Positions 53,424 through 62,121 of a stretch of 64,000 nt of DNA are shown here, one piece after another. How positions within the stretch are numbered: position 1 is the stretch's first letter; every line of letters begins with the position of its first letter. Source of the stretch: Flavobacterium tibetense (lineage in GTDB: Bacteria > Bacteroidota > Bacteroidia > Flavobacteriales > Flavobacteriaceae). Made by a program: the position numbers and the translations under genes. Where the stretch lies: assembly GCF_003293845.1 (NCBI RefSeq), contig NZ_QLST01000003.1, forward strand, positions 1 to 64,000. The letters are read 5' to 3'. The notes below the pieces were generated by a model. The model did not search any database, had not been told where the DNA came from, and saw nothing but the letters and a program-made list of their open reading frames with translations.

Positions 53424-55619
53424 ATGAATCCGAACGAAATTGATTTACACAAAGAATTAAAAAAATATTTTGGGTTTAGCCAATTCAAAGGTCTTCAAGA
53501 ACAAGTAGTTGGGAGTATCATCAAGGGTAATAATACTTTTGTGATAATGCCTACTGGTGGTGGTAAATCGTTGTGTTACCAGCTTCCTGCTTTGGTGCTT
53601 GAAGGAACAGCAATCGTTGTTTCGCCGCTGATTGCCTTGATGAAAAACCAAGTAGATGCCATAAGAAGTTTGAGTTCCGAAAACGGGATTGCTCATGTTT
53701 TGAATTCTTCTTTAAATAAAACGGAAGTCAACCAAGTGAAAAGCGATATTGCTTCTGGCTTGACCAAGTTGTTGTATGTGGCTCCAGAATCTTTAACCAA
53801 AGAGGAATACATTCAGTTTCTAAAGTCTGTAAAATTATCCTTTGTTGCGATAGATGAAGCACACTGTATATCCGAATGGGGTCATGATTTTCGTCCCGAG
53901 TATAGAAATTTAAGAAACATAATTAAGCAATTAGGAGATATTCCTATTATTGGCTTAACGGCTACAGCTACTCCAAAAGTACAAGAAGATATCTTGAAAA
54001 ACTTGGATATGCCAAATGCCAATGCGTTTAAAGCGTCTTTTAATCGCCCCAATTTGTTTTACGAAGTACGTCCAAAAACTAAAAATGTAGATTCTGATAT
54101 TATTCGTTTTATTAAACAGAATAAAGGAAAGTCAGGCGTTATTTACTGTTTGAGCCGTAAAAAAGTAGAAGAAATTGCCCAGTTACTGCAAGTGAACGGC
54201 ATTAGTGCTGTACCTTATCATGCTGGTTTGGATGCCAAAACCCGTTCCAAACATCAAGATATGTTCCTCATGGAAGATGTTGATGTGGTTGTAGCCACTA
54301 TTGCATTTGGTATGGGAATTGACAAACCCGATGTGCGTTTTGTTATTCACCACGATATTCCAAAATCATTAGAGAGCTACTATCAAGAAACCGGTAGAGC
54401 AGGACGTGATGGAGGGGAAGGACATTGTTTGGCTTATTATTCGTATAAGGATATTGAAAAGCTGGAGAAATTTATGTCAGGAAAACCAGTAGCCGAACAA
54501 GAAATTGGATTTGCCTTGTTACAAGAAGTAGTTGCTTATGCGGAAACTTCTATGTCGAGGAGAAAATATTTATTGCATTATTTCGGAGAGGAATTTGACG
54601 AAGTAAATGGTGAAGGCGCTGATATGGACGATAACATTCGTCATCCTAAGAAAAAAGTAGAAGCTAAAGACGAAGTAAAAAAATTACTTGAAGTTATTCG
54701 CGATACCAAACAACAGTTTAAAGGCAAAGAAATTATTTTAGCCTTAATGGGTAAAGTAAATGCTATTATTAAAGCACATAAAATTGACCAACAACCGTAT
54801 TTCGGTAAAGGAGCTTCGCATGATGAACGTTTTTGGATGGCTTTAATTCGTCAAGTATTAGTAACTGGAATGATTCAAAAAGATATTGAAACTTATGGTG
54901 TGATTAAAATTTCTGAGAAAGGTTTGGATTTTATTAAAAACCCAACTTCTTTTATGATGTCGGAAGATCACGAATACAGTGAAGCAGAAGACGATTTAAT
55001 TGTTGCAGCAGCAAAATCATCAGGAACTACTGATGAAGCGCTAATGACCATGTTAAAAGATTTGCGTAAAAAAGTTGCCAAAAAACTAGGTGTTCCACCA
55101 TTTGTTGTATTCCAAGATCCTTCTTTGGAAGATATGTCGCTTAAATATCCTGTTACCATTGATGAATTAGGTAGTATTCACGGTGTTGGAGAAGGGAAAG
55201 CTAAAAAATACGGAAAAGAATTCGTAGATTTAATTGCGCGTTATGTAGAAGATAACGACATTATTCGTCCAGATGATTTAGTAGTAAAATCAACAGGAGC
55301 CAATTCTAGTCTGAAACTGTACATTATTCAAAATGTTGATAGAAAGTTAGCTTTGGATGATATTGCCAGAGCTAAAGGATTGTCAATGGATGATTTGTTG
55401 AAAGAAATGGAACAGATTGTATATTCGGGAACTAAGTTGAATATCAAATATTGGGTAGATGATATTTTGGATGAAGATCAGCAAGAAGAAATTCACGATT
55501 ATTTTATGGATTCTGAATCGGATAAAATTGATTTAGCATTAAAAGAATTTGATGGCGATTACGATACCGAAGAATTGCGCTTGATGCGAATTAAATTTAT
55601 TAGTGAAGTAGCGAATTAA
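53424..55619 (+). CDS. recQ: ATP-dependent DNA helicase RecQ
   Basis: A 3'-5' helicase in recombination and replication repair. The 731-residue protein has motif I TGGGKSLCYQLPAL, motif II IDEAHCISEWGHDFRPEY, motif III LTATATP, and motif VI YYQETGRAGRDG. The RQC domain follows. An HRDC-like domain near residues 560-620 (LRKKVAKKLGVPPFVVFQD) and a further C-terminal extension make it longer than E. coli RecQ, as is usual in Flavobacteriaceae. TATGTTTG at 53386-53393 is a possible -7 element with a 24-base spacer. Confidence 0.93.
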   Translation: MNPNEIDLHKELKKYFGFSQFKGLQEQVVGSIIKGNNTFVIMPTGGGKSLCYQLPALVLEGTAIVVSPLIALMKNQVDAIRSLSSENGIAHVLNSSLNKTEVNQVKSDIASGLTKLLYVAPESLTKEEYIQFLKSVKLSFVAIDEAHCISEWGHDFRPEYRNLRNIIKQLGDIPIIGLTATATPKVQEDILKNLDMPNANAFKASFNRPNLFYEVRPKTKNVDSDIIRFIKQNKGKSGVIYCLSRKKVEEIAQLLQVNGISAVPYHAGLDAKTRSKHQDMFLMEDVDVVVATIAFGMGIDKPDVRFVIHHDIPKSLESYYQETGRAGRDGGEGHCLAYYSYKDIEKLEKFMSGKPVAEQEIGFALLQEVVAYAETSMSRRKYLLHYFGEEFDEVNGEGADMDDNIRHPKKKVEAKDEVKKLLEVIRDTKQQFKGKEIILALMGKVNAIIKAHKIDQQPYFGKGASHDERFWMALIRQVLVTGMIQKDIETYGVIKISEKGLDFIKNPTSFMMSEDHEYSEAEDDLIVAAAKSSGTTDEALMTMLKDLRKKVAKKLGVPPFVVFQDPSLEDMSLKYPVTIDELGSIHGVGEGKAKKYGKEFVDLIARYVEDNDIIRPDDLVVKSTGANSSLKLYIIQNVDRKLALDDIARAKGLSMDDLLKEMEQIVYSGTKLNIKYWVDDILDEDQQEEIHDYFMDSESDKIDLALKEFDGDYDTEELRLMRIKFISEVAN

Positions 55620-55857
55620 TCAAGTTCAAGAACAAGAGCAAATTCAAGGACAAGAACAAATTCAAGAATTAAGGAAATTGTTTTCGCTTCGCTCAAATGT
55701 TAGCCTACTTCGTAGGAGATTCCTCGCAAGCTCGGAATGACAAAAATAAAATAAAATCCAAATTCCAATATTTTTTGGGATTTGGATTTTTTAATTTGAA
55801 GTAAATTATTCAATTTTTTTTTGTTAATTTGTGTTAAACTTTAAACAAAATTCTACT
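55620..55857. repeat. Repeat-filled gap after recQ
   Basis: Low-complexity AAGTTCAAGAACAAG words (55621-55675) are followed by a dispersed repeat at 55683-55742, nearly the same as 43108-43168 (GCTCAAATGTTAGCCTACTT, then CGTAGGAGATTCCTCGC). A terminator lies at 55753-55790. Confidence 0.7.
55753..55790 (+). terminator. Terminator downstream of recQ
   Basis: Hairpin with 14-base arms (AAAATCCAAATTCC at 55753-55766 and GGGATTTGGATTTT at 55777-55790, one mismatch), followed by more T residues. Confidence 0.75.
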
Positions 55858-56640
55858 ATGTCAGAAAATCAAAAAGTATGGAAACCCACTGAGGAGGCTA
55901 AAAGTCAAGCGGGTCAATTTCGTTTATTCGCAGTCTTGTTGTGGCTAGGTGCAATTGTTGCACAAGTTTTTGCTATTCGTATGTTTTTACAAGCTGTTAA
56001 TGCAGGGGAGTCTCCTGTAAATGCATGGGTTATAGGTTTAATTGTACTTGATTTAATTTTAGTTTTTTCAGGTTCTATTCTTTGGAAGAAATCCAATCGA
56101 TTAAGTCCACCATCAGAGAAAAATCAATTTTTATATTACATGCAAAATCAATTGGGTGTTGTTATGGCATTTGTTGCTTTTCTACCTTTGATTGTGTTTA
56201 TTTTAACGAATAAAAAAGTTGACGGAAAAAGCAAAGCGATTTTAGGAAGTATTGCTGGATTAGCTTTAGTTATAGCTGGAATTGGTGGTTTTGAATCTAA
56301 CATGGCGTCAATTGAAAAATATACTGAAGAAACTAATATGGTTGAAGCTTTAACAGGAGCGAATAATGTTTACTGGACAAAGTCTGGTGGTCGTTATCAT
56401 TTGTACCAAGACTGTGGTTATATTAAAAATAGTACCGAAGTAACAAATGGAACTGTTGCACAATCTTACGAAACTAAAGGAATCGACCAATTGTGTCAGC
56501 GTTGTAAAAAGCAAAAAATGAAAGAAGAAAACATCACTGATGAATCTTTATTAGATAAAATAAAACAATTAAACCCAACGGAAAACAAAGAAGAAACTGC
56601 TCCAGCAGAAGAAGTTGAAGAAGAAAAAGATGCAGCTTAG
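55858..56640 (+). CDS. Membrane protein with a C-terminal zinc-ribbon-like motif
   Basis: A 260-residue protein that I cannot name. Residues about 15-150 hold four hydrophobic segments. Residues about 165-220 form a small soluble domain with VYWTKSGGRYHLYQDCGYI and IDQLCQRCKKQKM. The H-x4-C plus C-x2-C arrangement suggests a bound zinc, and the sequence resembles short domains that mimic the Ada zinc-binding region. The tail is acidic (EENKEETAPAEEVEEE-like). I chose the ATG at 55858 (MSENQK), not the upstream frame start at 55831. A terminator follows. The role is unknown. Confidence 0.6.
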   Translation: MSENQKVWKPTEEAKSQAGQFRLFAVLLWLGAIVAQVFAIRMFLQAVNAGESPVNAWVIGLIVLDLILVFSGSILWKKSNRLSPPSEKNQFLYYMQNQLGVVMAFVAFLPLIVFILTNKKVDGKSKAILGSIAGLALVIAGIGGFESNMASIEKYTEETNMVEALTGANNVYWTKSGGRYHLYQDCGYIKNSTEVTNGTVAQSYETKGIDQLCQRCKKQKMKEENITDESLLDKIKQLNPTENKEETAPAEEVEEEKDAA

Positions 56641-56675
56641 TTTGTTGACGGTTTTAAGTTTTTGGTTATTAGTAT

Positions 56676-56702
56676 AAAAGGAGCAATTTGCTCCTTTTTT
56701 TA
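56676..56702. terminator. Bidirectional terminator at 56.7 kb
   Basis: AAAAGGAGCAA (56676-56686) and TTGCTCCTTTT (from 56688) form an 11-base inverted repeat with almost no spacer, followed by T residues. It lies between convergent genes. Confidence 0.75.
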
Positions 56703-56936
56703 TTCATAAACTTCGCCTCGATGTGGTTTTAATGCATCTCTGAATTTTATCATATCTTGTTCTTCCACGACCAAAAATGCAATAGCGTGCATTTCGTTTC
56801 GTATTTCAAAACCGGTAATTTGGAGGGCATATTTTTCAGCTTCCAAGAATTCTTTTAAGTGAATTTCGTGGTGTTCGGCTGTTTTGGCTGCGGCTTCTCC
56901 TCTGAAATCCCAAATCAATTTTATTTTTCTGTTCAT
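56700..56936 (-). CDS. Conserved small protein of unknown function
   Basis: A 78-residue protein with no signal peptide or membrane segment. It reads as one compact domain (KIKLIWDFRGEAAAKTAEHHEIHLKEF-type start, then a strand with FEIRNEMHAIAFLVVEEQDM). Its His pairs in AEHHEIHL are notable. I do not recognise a family. The codon use and lack of overlapping genes support a real gene. It is convergent with the gene at 55858 and divergent from the DUF2891 gene. Confidence 0.65.
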   Translation of the reverse strand: MNRKIKLIWDFRGEAAAKTAEHHEIHLKEFLEAEKYALQITGFEIRNEMHAIAFLVVEEQDMIKFRDALKPHRGEVYE

Positions 56937-56970
56937 CTTTTCGAAATAAAAATCAAAGGTAAGTTTTTAG

Positions 56971-56978
56971 TACATTTG
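56971..56978 (+). promoter_or_regulatory. Possible -7 promoter element of the DUF2891 gene
   Basis: TACATTTG lies 17 bases before the ATG at 56996, the same distance as in the crtI promoter. No TTG is found at the expected -33 position, so the call is tentative. Confidence 0.4.
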
Positions 56979-56995
56979 AAAAAACTATTCGCGTC

Positions 56996-58054
56996 ATGAA
57001 ATTTTTATTTGCACTACTATTTATTGGAAGTTTTTCGCATTCGCAACAATTAACATTGGAACAAGCCAATCATTTAGCTAGTTTGCCTATCAAGTGTTTG
57101 CAGCAAGAATATCCCAATAAATTGAATCAGTTGTTGCTTAATGAAACGGAATTGCTTTCTCCTAAAGCTTTGCATCCTGCTTTTTATGGTTGTTTCGATT
57201 GGCATTCTTCCGTTCATGGGCATTGGAGTTTGGTGTATTTGTTGAATCATTTTCCAAATTTGGCCAATAAAAAGGAAATCATCGAAAAACTAACTACCAA
57301 TCTTTCACCAGAAAATATAGCCGAAGAGATTCTTTATTTTTCTAAACCTCATGAAAAATCATACGAACGCACGTATGGTTGGAATTGGTTGCTAAAATTG
57401 CAACACGAATTAGAAACTTCCAAAGAACCTTTTGCAAAACCATTAGCGCAAAATCTAAAACCTTTGACTGATTTAATTGTCGCACGTTATATTGAATTTT
57501 TGCCTAAACTTTTGTATCCCGTTAGAGCTGGAACTCATAACAATACTGCTTTTGGGTTGTCTTATGCTTGGGATTATGCGGTGTATTCCAATACTATTCC
57601 TCTTCAGAATAGTATCAAAGAAAACGCCATGCGATTATTTCTAAACGATACCAACTGTCCAATGGATTGGGAACCAAGCGGCACCGATTTTTTATCGCCG
57701 TGTATGGAAGAAATGGGTTTGATGCAACGCATTTTGCCTGAAAAAGAGTTTTTGATGTGGTTAAAAAAGTTTGCACCACAATTGTTTTCCAAAAAATGGC
57801 AATGGGAAGTGGCTCAAGTTTCGGATAGAACCGATGGTCATTTGGTGCATTTGGATGGGTTGAATTTTAGTAGAGCTTGGAATCTATACCAATTAACCCA
57901 AAAGTTTCCAAAGGAATTTTCTCATTTAAAATCTGTTGCTGATACGCATTTGTTGTTTTCATTACCATCAATCGTAGACGGAAATTACGAAGGCGAACAT
58001 TGGTTGGCATCTTTTGCTTTGCGTGCTTTTGAGGAAAAATCGAAAATCAAGTAG
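56996..58054 (+). CDS. DUF2891 family protein
   Basis: A 352-residue exported protein with a signal peptide (MKFLFALLFIGSFSHSQ). The family segments LHPAFYGCFDWHSSVHGHWSLVYLL and RAGTHNNTAFGLSYAWDYA match DUF2891. The rest is rich in Trp and aromatic residues (SYERTYGWNWLLKLQ and CPMDWEPSGTDFLSPCMEE), like an alpha/alpha-barrel enzyme fold. Its activity is unknown. It stands alone between gaps. Confidence 0.8.
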   Translation: MKFLFALLFIGSFSHSQQLTLEQANHLASLPIKCLQQEYPNKLNQLLLNETELLSPKALHPAFYGCFDWHSSVHGHWSLVYLLNHFPNLANKKEIIEKLTTNLSPENIAEEILYFSKPHEKSYERTYGWNWLLKLQHELETSKEPFAKPLAQNLKPLTDLIVARYIEFLPKLLYPVRAGTHNNTAFGLSYAWDYAVYSNTIPLQNSIKENAMRLFLNDTNCPMDWEPSGTDFLSPCMEEMGLMQRILPEKEFLMWLKKFAPQLFSKKWQWEVAQVSDRTDGHLVHLDGLNFSRAWNLYQLTQKFPKEFSHLKSVADTHLLFSLPSIVDGNYEGEHWLASFALRAFEEKSKIK

Positions 58055-58208
58055 TATATTTGCAAAAAAATAAGATTAAATTCCAATATTTTAAAAATCC
58101 AAATTCCAAAAAAAATTGAGACAAACTTTGTAAACTTAGTGCATTCTTTGTGAACTTAGTGGTTAAATTCCAATATCCGAAAATAAGAATATCCAAAAAT
58201 CCAAAACT

Positions 58209-59771
58209 ATGCCACGCGAATTCCAATTTCAAGTTTCACCCGAAGTAGCTGCTAATGAAAATTTGTTAGCCCAACATGTAGCCAAGTTATTTCAGGTGAG
58301 TCCAAAAGAAATTCAAAAAGTAGCTGTTGTAAAACGTTCGATTGATGCGCGTCAGAAAGCCATAAAAATAAATATTAAGGCAAATGTTTTCTTGGTTGGA
58401 GAAGCTTATGTTGAATCAAAAATAGAATTACCAGATTATCCAAATGTTGCCAATAAACAAGAAGTTATAGTTGTTGGAGCAGGTCCAGCTGGATTGTTTG
58501 CTGCTTTGCAATTAATTGAATTAGGTTTAAAACCCATCGTTTTAGAACGAGGAAAAGATGTTCGTGGTCGTCGACGTGATTTGAAAGCGATTAATCGAGA
58601 TGGGATTGTGAATGAAGATTCCAATTATTGTTTTGGTGAAGGCGGAGCAGGAACGTATTCGGATGGAAAATTATATACACGTTCTAAAAAACGTGGCGAT
58701 GTAGATCGAATTCTAGCACTTTTAGTAGGTTTTGGAGCTACGCCAGAAATTATGGTAGAAGCGCATCCGCACATTGGAACCAATAAATTGCCACAAATTA
58801 TTCAAGATATTCGAGATAAAATTATCGAGTGTGGCGGACAAGTGTTGTTTGAAACACGTGTTACTGATTTTGTTATCAAAAACAGCGAAATGCAAGGCGT
58901 TGTCATTCAAAATGGTGATGTAATTTCGGCAAACAAAGTTATTTTAGCAACTGGACATTCCGCTCGTGATATTTTTGAATTGCTTCATAAAAAAGGCGTT
59001 TACATTGAAGCGAAACCTTTCGCATTAGGTGTTCGTGCCGAGCATCCACAAGAATTAATTGACCAAATTCAATATTCTTGCGATTTTCGTGGCGAATATT
59101 TACCGCCAGCTCCTTATTCCATCGTAAAACAAGTGAATGGTCGCGGTGTGTATTCGTTTTGTATGTGTCCAGGTGGTGTGATTGCGCCTTGTGCTACAGC
59201 TCCAGGCGAAGTAGTTACCAATGGTTGGTCGCCAAGTAAAAGAGACCAAGCAACAGCAAATTCAGGAATTGTGGTAGAATTAAAATTGGAAGATTTTAAA
59301 CCTTTTGAAAAATTTGGACCTTTAGCGGGAATGGAATTTCAAAAAGCCATTGAACAAAAAGCATGGCATTTAGCAGGAGAAACTCAAAAAGTACCTGCGC
59401 AACGCATGATCGATTTCATACAAAATAAAGTTTCAAAGGATATTCCAAAAACGTCTTATGTTCCTGGTACCACTTCAGTTGAATTAGGACAAGTTTTCCC
59501 TGGATTTTTAACCCAAATCATGCGAGAAGGTTTTACGCAGTTTGGAAAATCCATGAAAGGTTATATGACCAACGATGCTATTTTGCATGCGCCAGAAAGT
59601 AGAACTTCTTCGCCTGTGCGAATTCCAAGAGATAACTTTTCATTGGAACATGTGCAAATCAAAGGCTTGTATCCTTGTGGAGAAGGCGCTGGTTATGCAG
59701 GTGGAATTATTTCAGCAGCGATTGATGGTGAAAAATGTGCATTGAAAATTGCGGAGAGTTTAGGATTGTAA
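58209..59771 (+). CDS. FAD-dependent oxidoreductase (uncharacterised dehydrogenase family)
   Basis: A 520-residue flavoprotein of a widely conserved but poorly characterised family. After an N-terminal domain of about 85 residues (ALKVSPKEI-like, with VVKRSIDARQKAIKI) comes the dinucleotide motif VIVVGAGPAGLFAALQLIE, then NYCFGEGGAGTYSDGKLYTR, MVEAHPHIGTNKLPQII, VILATGHSARDIFELL and the FAD-closing LYPCGEGAGYAGGIISAAIDG. The substrate is unknown. The 154 bases upstream hold only repeat-type AT-rich words. Confidence 0.85.
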   Translation: MPREFQFQVSPEVAANENLLAQHVAKLFQVSPKEIQKVAVVKRSIDARQKAIKINIKANVFLVGEAYVESKIELPDYPNVANKQEVIVVGAGPAGLFAALQLIELGLKPIVLERGKDVRGRRRDLKAINRDGIVNEDSNYCFGEGGAGTYSDGKLYTRSKKRGDVDRILALLVGFGATPEIMVEAHPHIGTNKLPQIIQDIRDKIIECGGQVLFETRVTDFVIKNSEMQGVVIQNGDVISANKVILATGHSARDIFELLHKKGVYIEAKPFALGVRAEHPQELIDQIQYSCDFRGEYLPPAPYSIVKQVNGRGVYSFCMCPGGVIAPCATAPGEVVTNGWSPSKRDQATANSGIVVELKLEDFKPFEKFGPLAGMEFQKAIEQKAWHLAGETQKVPAQRMIDFIQNKVSKDIPKTSYVPGTTSVELGQVFPGFLTQIMREGFTQFGKSMKGYMTNDAILHAPESRTSSPVRIPRDNFSLEHVQIKGLYPCGEGAGYAGGIISAAIDGEKCALKIAESLGL

Positions 59772-59800
59772 TTTTAAATAGAACCCTTAAGCAACAAAAC

Positions 59801-60304
59801 ATGAGACCTATTTTTAGTGATTTAACATATAAAATAGTTGCATTTCAAGATATAAACGAAATTCAATCTGACGAAATAATTCAATGGGCTATAGAAATGA
59901 TTGAACTTGGTTACAGGTCTGAAAATTTGTTTATGCTTGCTAGTTTTGAAAAGAAATCTAATTTTTATGAAATAGAAAATTATTTAAAAAAAACTTTGAT
60001 TGAGCTAAATTTGACTCCCAAAAAAGATAAAGAAGCATATGTAAGCTATTCATATTATTATGTTTTAAAAATTTCAGAAAATAAAAATGTAAAAGAAAAT
60101 TTAGCAGAACTTTATAAGTATTGTCAAAAATGGAATTACGAAGAAAATATTTATGATTTTTATTTGCTTTATTGGGCTTGGAACGATTTTGATTACTTTT
60201 CACATAGTAGTTATTGGCATGAAGCTACTAAAGAAAATATTCAAAGTCTTGTAATTGATAAAGCTAAGGTGTGGATTGAAGATAATAAGAGCTACTTTAG
60301 ATAA
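59801..60304 (+). CDS. Hypothetical protein, helical
   Basis: A 167-residue protein with no recognised domain. It is rich in Tyr, Asn, Glu and Lys (SYSYYYVLKISENKN, YDFYLLYWAWNDFDYFSH), appears mostly helical and soluble, and is more AT-rich than its neighbours, which hints at recent transfer. I chose the ATG at 59801 (MRPIFSDL), 29 bases after the flavoprotein stop. A terminator follows it. It may be an immunity-like or regulatory protein, but nothing in the sequence decides this. Confidence 0.55.
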   Translation: MRPIFSDLTYKIVAFQDINEIQSDEIIQWAIEMIELGYRSENLFMLASFEKKSNFYEIENYLKKTLIELNLTPKKDKEAYVSYSYYYVLKISENKNVKENLAELYKYCQKWNYEENIYDFYLLYWAWNDFDYFSHSSYWHEATKENIQSLVIDKAKVWIEDNKSYFR

Positions 60305-60322
60305 TTACATCCTTAATGAAAT

Positions 60323-60357
60323 AAAAAAATCACAGCTTTCACTGTGATTCTATTTTT
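60323..60357. terminator. Bidirectional terminator at 60.3 kb
   Basis: AATCACAG (60328-60335) and CTGTGATT (60342-60349) form a hairpin with a 6-base loop, with A-runs before and T-runs after, between convergent genes. Confidence 0.8.
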
Positions 60358-60372
60358 TGGGATAAAAAAGGA

Positions 60373-60819
60373 TTATATCTTTTTAACATTAACTGCGTTC
60401 ATTCCTTTTGCACCTTTTTCTAAATCGTAGGTAACCAAGTTTCCTTCTTTTATATCTTCTAGTAAACCACTTACGTGAACAAAATATTTATCACCTGTTT
60501 CAACAGCTTTGATAAATCCAAAACCTTTAGCGTCATTATAAAAGTCTACCGTTCCTCTTCTTTCTTCTGGCATTTCTTCTTCAGCTGTTCTTCTTGATGT
60601 ACCGATAGCGATAGTTTCCACGTCAACTTCAATTTTTCTTGAAGGGTCTGGTGGTGTGCTAGTTAAGTGTCCGTTTTCGTCCACATATACATATAAATCC
60701 TCTCCAGAAAGTTTTGGATTGGCTTTTCTAGCTTCTTTTTTTTCTAGTTTCTCTTTTCTTTTCTGAGCTCTTAGTTTTTCTTGTTCTCTTTTGTTAAACG
60801 TTTCTTGTGGTCTTGCCAT
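60373..60819 (-). CDS. Cold-shock-domain protein with basic N-terminal extension
   Basis: A 148-residue RNA/DNA-binding protein. Residues about 88-148 are a cold-shock domain (GTVDFYNDAKGFGFIKA for RNP1, KYFVHVSGL for RNP2). The N-terminal half is strongly charged (NKREQEKLRAQKRKEKLEKK-like at residues 8-30) and probably disordered, an arrangement common in Bacteroidetes. It likely acts as an RNA chaperone. It is monocistronic, with a terminator after the stop. Confidence 0.88.
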   Translation of the reverse strand: MARPQETFNKREQEKLRAQKRKEKLEKKEARKANPKLSGEDLYVYVDENGHLTSTPPDPSRKIEVDVETIAIGTSRRTAEEEMPEERRGTVDFYNDAKGFGFIKAVETGDKYFVHVSGLLEDIKEGNLVTYDLEKGAKGMNAVNVKKI

Positions 60820-61144
60820 TAAATGTAGTACGAAATTAATTAATATTTGCTATTGTAGTAAAGGGATACAAGCTCAAAAAGCAAGTTACAAGGAAGTTAA
60901 AATTTAGCAATTTGTCCGTGTAGTTGAAAAAGGAGTATATCATTACTGAATGCAAAGATACGAAACTTTACTGAAGGATTTTCTTTTTGAAGCTAATTTT
61001 TTCATTTTCAGAAGCTTTGCAATTTTTTATTGCTTTTTTGCTCTGCTTGTGCCGACGCATTAACAGGCGTTAAATTTATCACAAACTCTAAATTCGTGAT
61101 ATAGCTGTTTCTTTTTTCGTATTTTTGAACTGAAATACAACATT
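60820..61144. other. Divergent intergenic region csp-idi
   Basis: 325 bases without a gene. TATTTTTG at 61120-61127 could be the -7 element of idi (17 bases before the ATG), though no TTG lies at the usual distance. GACGCATTAACAGGCGTT at about 61054-61071 is an imperfect inverted repeat. The long leader on the cold-shock side (60820-60950) could act as a 5' untranslated region, but I see no defined structure. Confidence 0.45.
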
Positions 61145-61672
61145 ATGGTCGAAGAACAAGTGATATTGGTGGATTCCAATGATAATCCTATTGGAACTAT
61201 GAATAAAATGGAAGCACACGAAAAAGCAGTTTTGCATCGTGCTTTCTCTGTTTTTATTTTGAATGATAAAAATGAAGTTATGTTGCAACAACGTGCGGCT
61301 CATAAATACCATTCTCCTTTGTTGTGGACCAATACCTGTTGTAGTCATCAAAGAGTAGGGGAAACCAATATAGAAGCAGGAAAACGTCGCTTGTTTGAAG
61401 AAATGGGTTTTACTGCTGATTTGAAAGAGTTGTTTCATTTTATTTACAAAGCACCTTTCGATAATGGTTTAACCGAACACGAATTAGATCATGTGATGAT
61501 TGGGTATTCCAATGAAAATCCAGTAATCAATAAAGAAGAAGTGGAAAGTTGGAAATGGATGTCCATTGAAGCAATCAAAGAAGATATGACAGCCAACCCA
61601 AATGATTATACCGTTTGGTTCAAAATTATATTTGATGAATTTTATCACTTTCTCGAAGAAAATAAACTCTAA
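61145..61672 (+). CDS. idi: Isopentenyl-diphosphate delta-isomerase, type I
   Basis: This enzyme interconverts IPP and DMAPP, feeding isoprenoid and carotenoid synthesis. The 175-residue protein has the type I landmarks: HRAFSVFILND, the active-site Cys in WTNTCCSHQR, the Nudix-like EAGKRRLFEEMGF, and the catalytic Glu region TEHELDHVMIGY. The length is normal. It is about 11 kb from the crt genes and so is not in that operon, though it supplies the same pathway. Confidence 0.93.
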   Translation: MVEEQVILVDSNDNPIGTMNKMEAHEKAVLHRAFSVFILNDKNEVMLQQRAAHKYHSPLLWTNTCCSHQRVGETNIEAGKRRLFEEMGFTADLKELFHFIYKAPFDNGLTEHELDHVMIGYSNENPVINKEEVESWKWMSIEAIKEDMTANPNDYTVWFKIIFDEFYHFLEENKL

Positions 61673-61709
61673 CCTATTACCCATAACCTATCACCTAAAA
61701 CCCAAAACA

Positions 61710-62120
61710 ATGAAAGTAACCGTATCAAGAAAAGCCCATTTTAATGCTGCGCATCGTTTGTATCGTAAGGATTGGTCTATGGAGAAAAATCAGGAAGTTT
61801 TTGGGAAATGCAACAATCCTAATTTTCATGGACACAATTATGAATTGATTGTCTCAGTTACTGGTGAAGTTGACAAGGAAACAGGTTATGTGATAGATAC
61901 CAAAATTTTATCCGATTTAATCAAAGAACATATTGAGGAAGCTTTTGATCATAAAAACTTAAATGTTGATGTGTCCGAATTCCAAGATTTAATTCCAACA
62001 GCGGAGCATATTGCGTATGTAATTTGGCAGAAACTTCGTGTGTTAATTGCTTCCGATAAAGATTTGGAAGTTACGTTATATGAAACACCACGTAATTTTG
62101 TAACTTATAAAGGCGAATAA
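61710..62120 (+). CDS. 6-pyruvoyl-tetrahydropterin synthase/QueD family enzyme
   Basis: A 136-residue enzyme of the tunnelling fold. The zinc-binding His residues are in KAHFNAAHRL and NFHGHNYEL, and the active-site Cys is in FGKCNNPN. FDHKNLN and ETPRNFV close the active site. It may be QueD (6-carboxy-tetrahydropterin synthase for queuosine) or a PTPS; the sequence does not separate these with certainty. I chose the ATG at 61710 rather than the frame start at 61602, which lies inside idi. The peroxiredoxin gene begins one base after its stop. Confidence 0.85.
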   Translation: MKVTVSRKAHFNAAHRLYRKDWSMEKNQEVFGKCNNPNFHGHNYELIVSVTGEVDKETGYVIDTKILSDLIKEHIEEAFDHKNLNVDVSEFQDLIPTAEHIAYVIWQKLRVLIASDKDLEVTLYETPRNFVTYKGE

Positions 62121-62121
62121 T

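Noticed and set aside
55840..55852. Third CarH-like operator (TTTAAACAAA) upstream of the gene at 55858
   Set aside because: Only a half site in very AT-rich DNA, with no clear promoter match; likely chance.
61602..61709. Longer start of the PTPS/QueD-family gene
   Set aside because: It overlaps idi and repeat-like DNA; the family sequence begins at the ATG at 61710.
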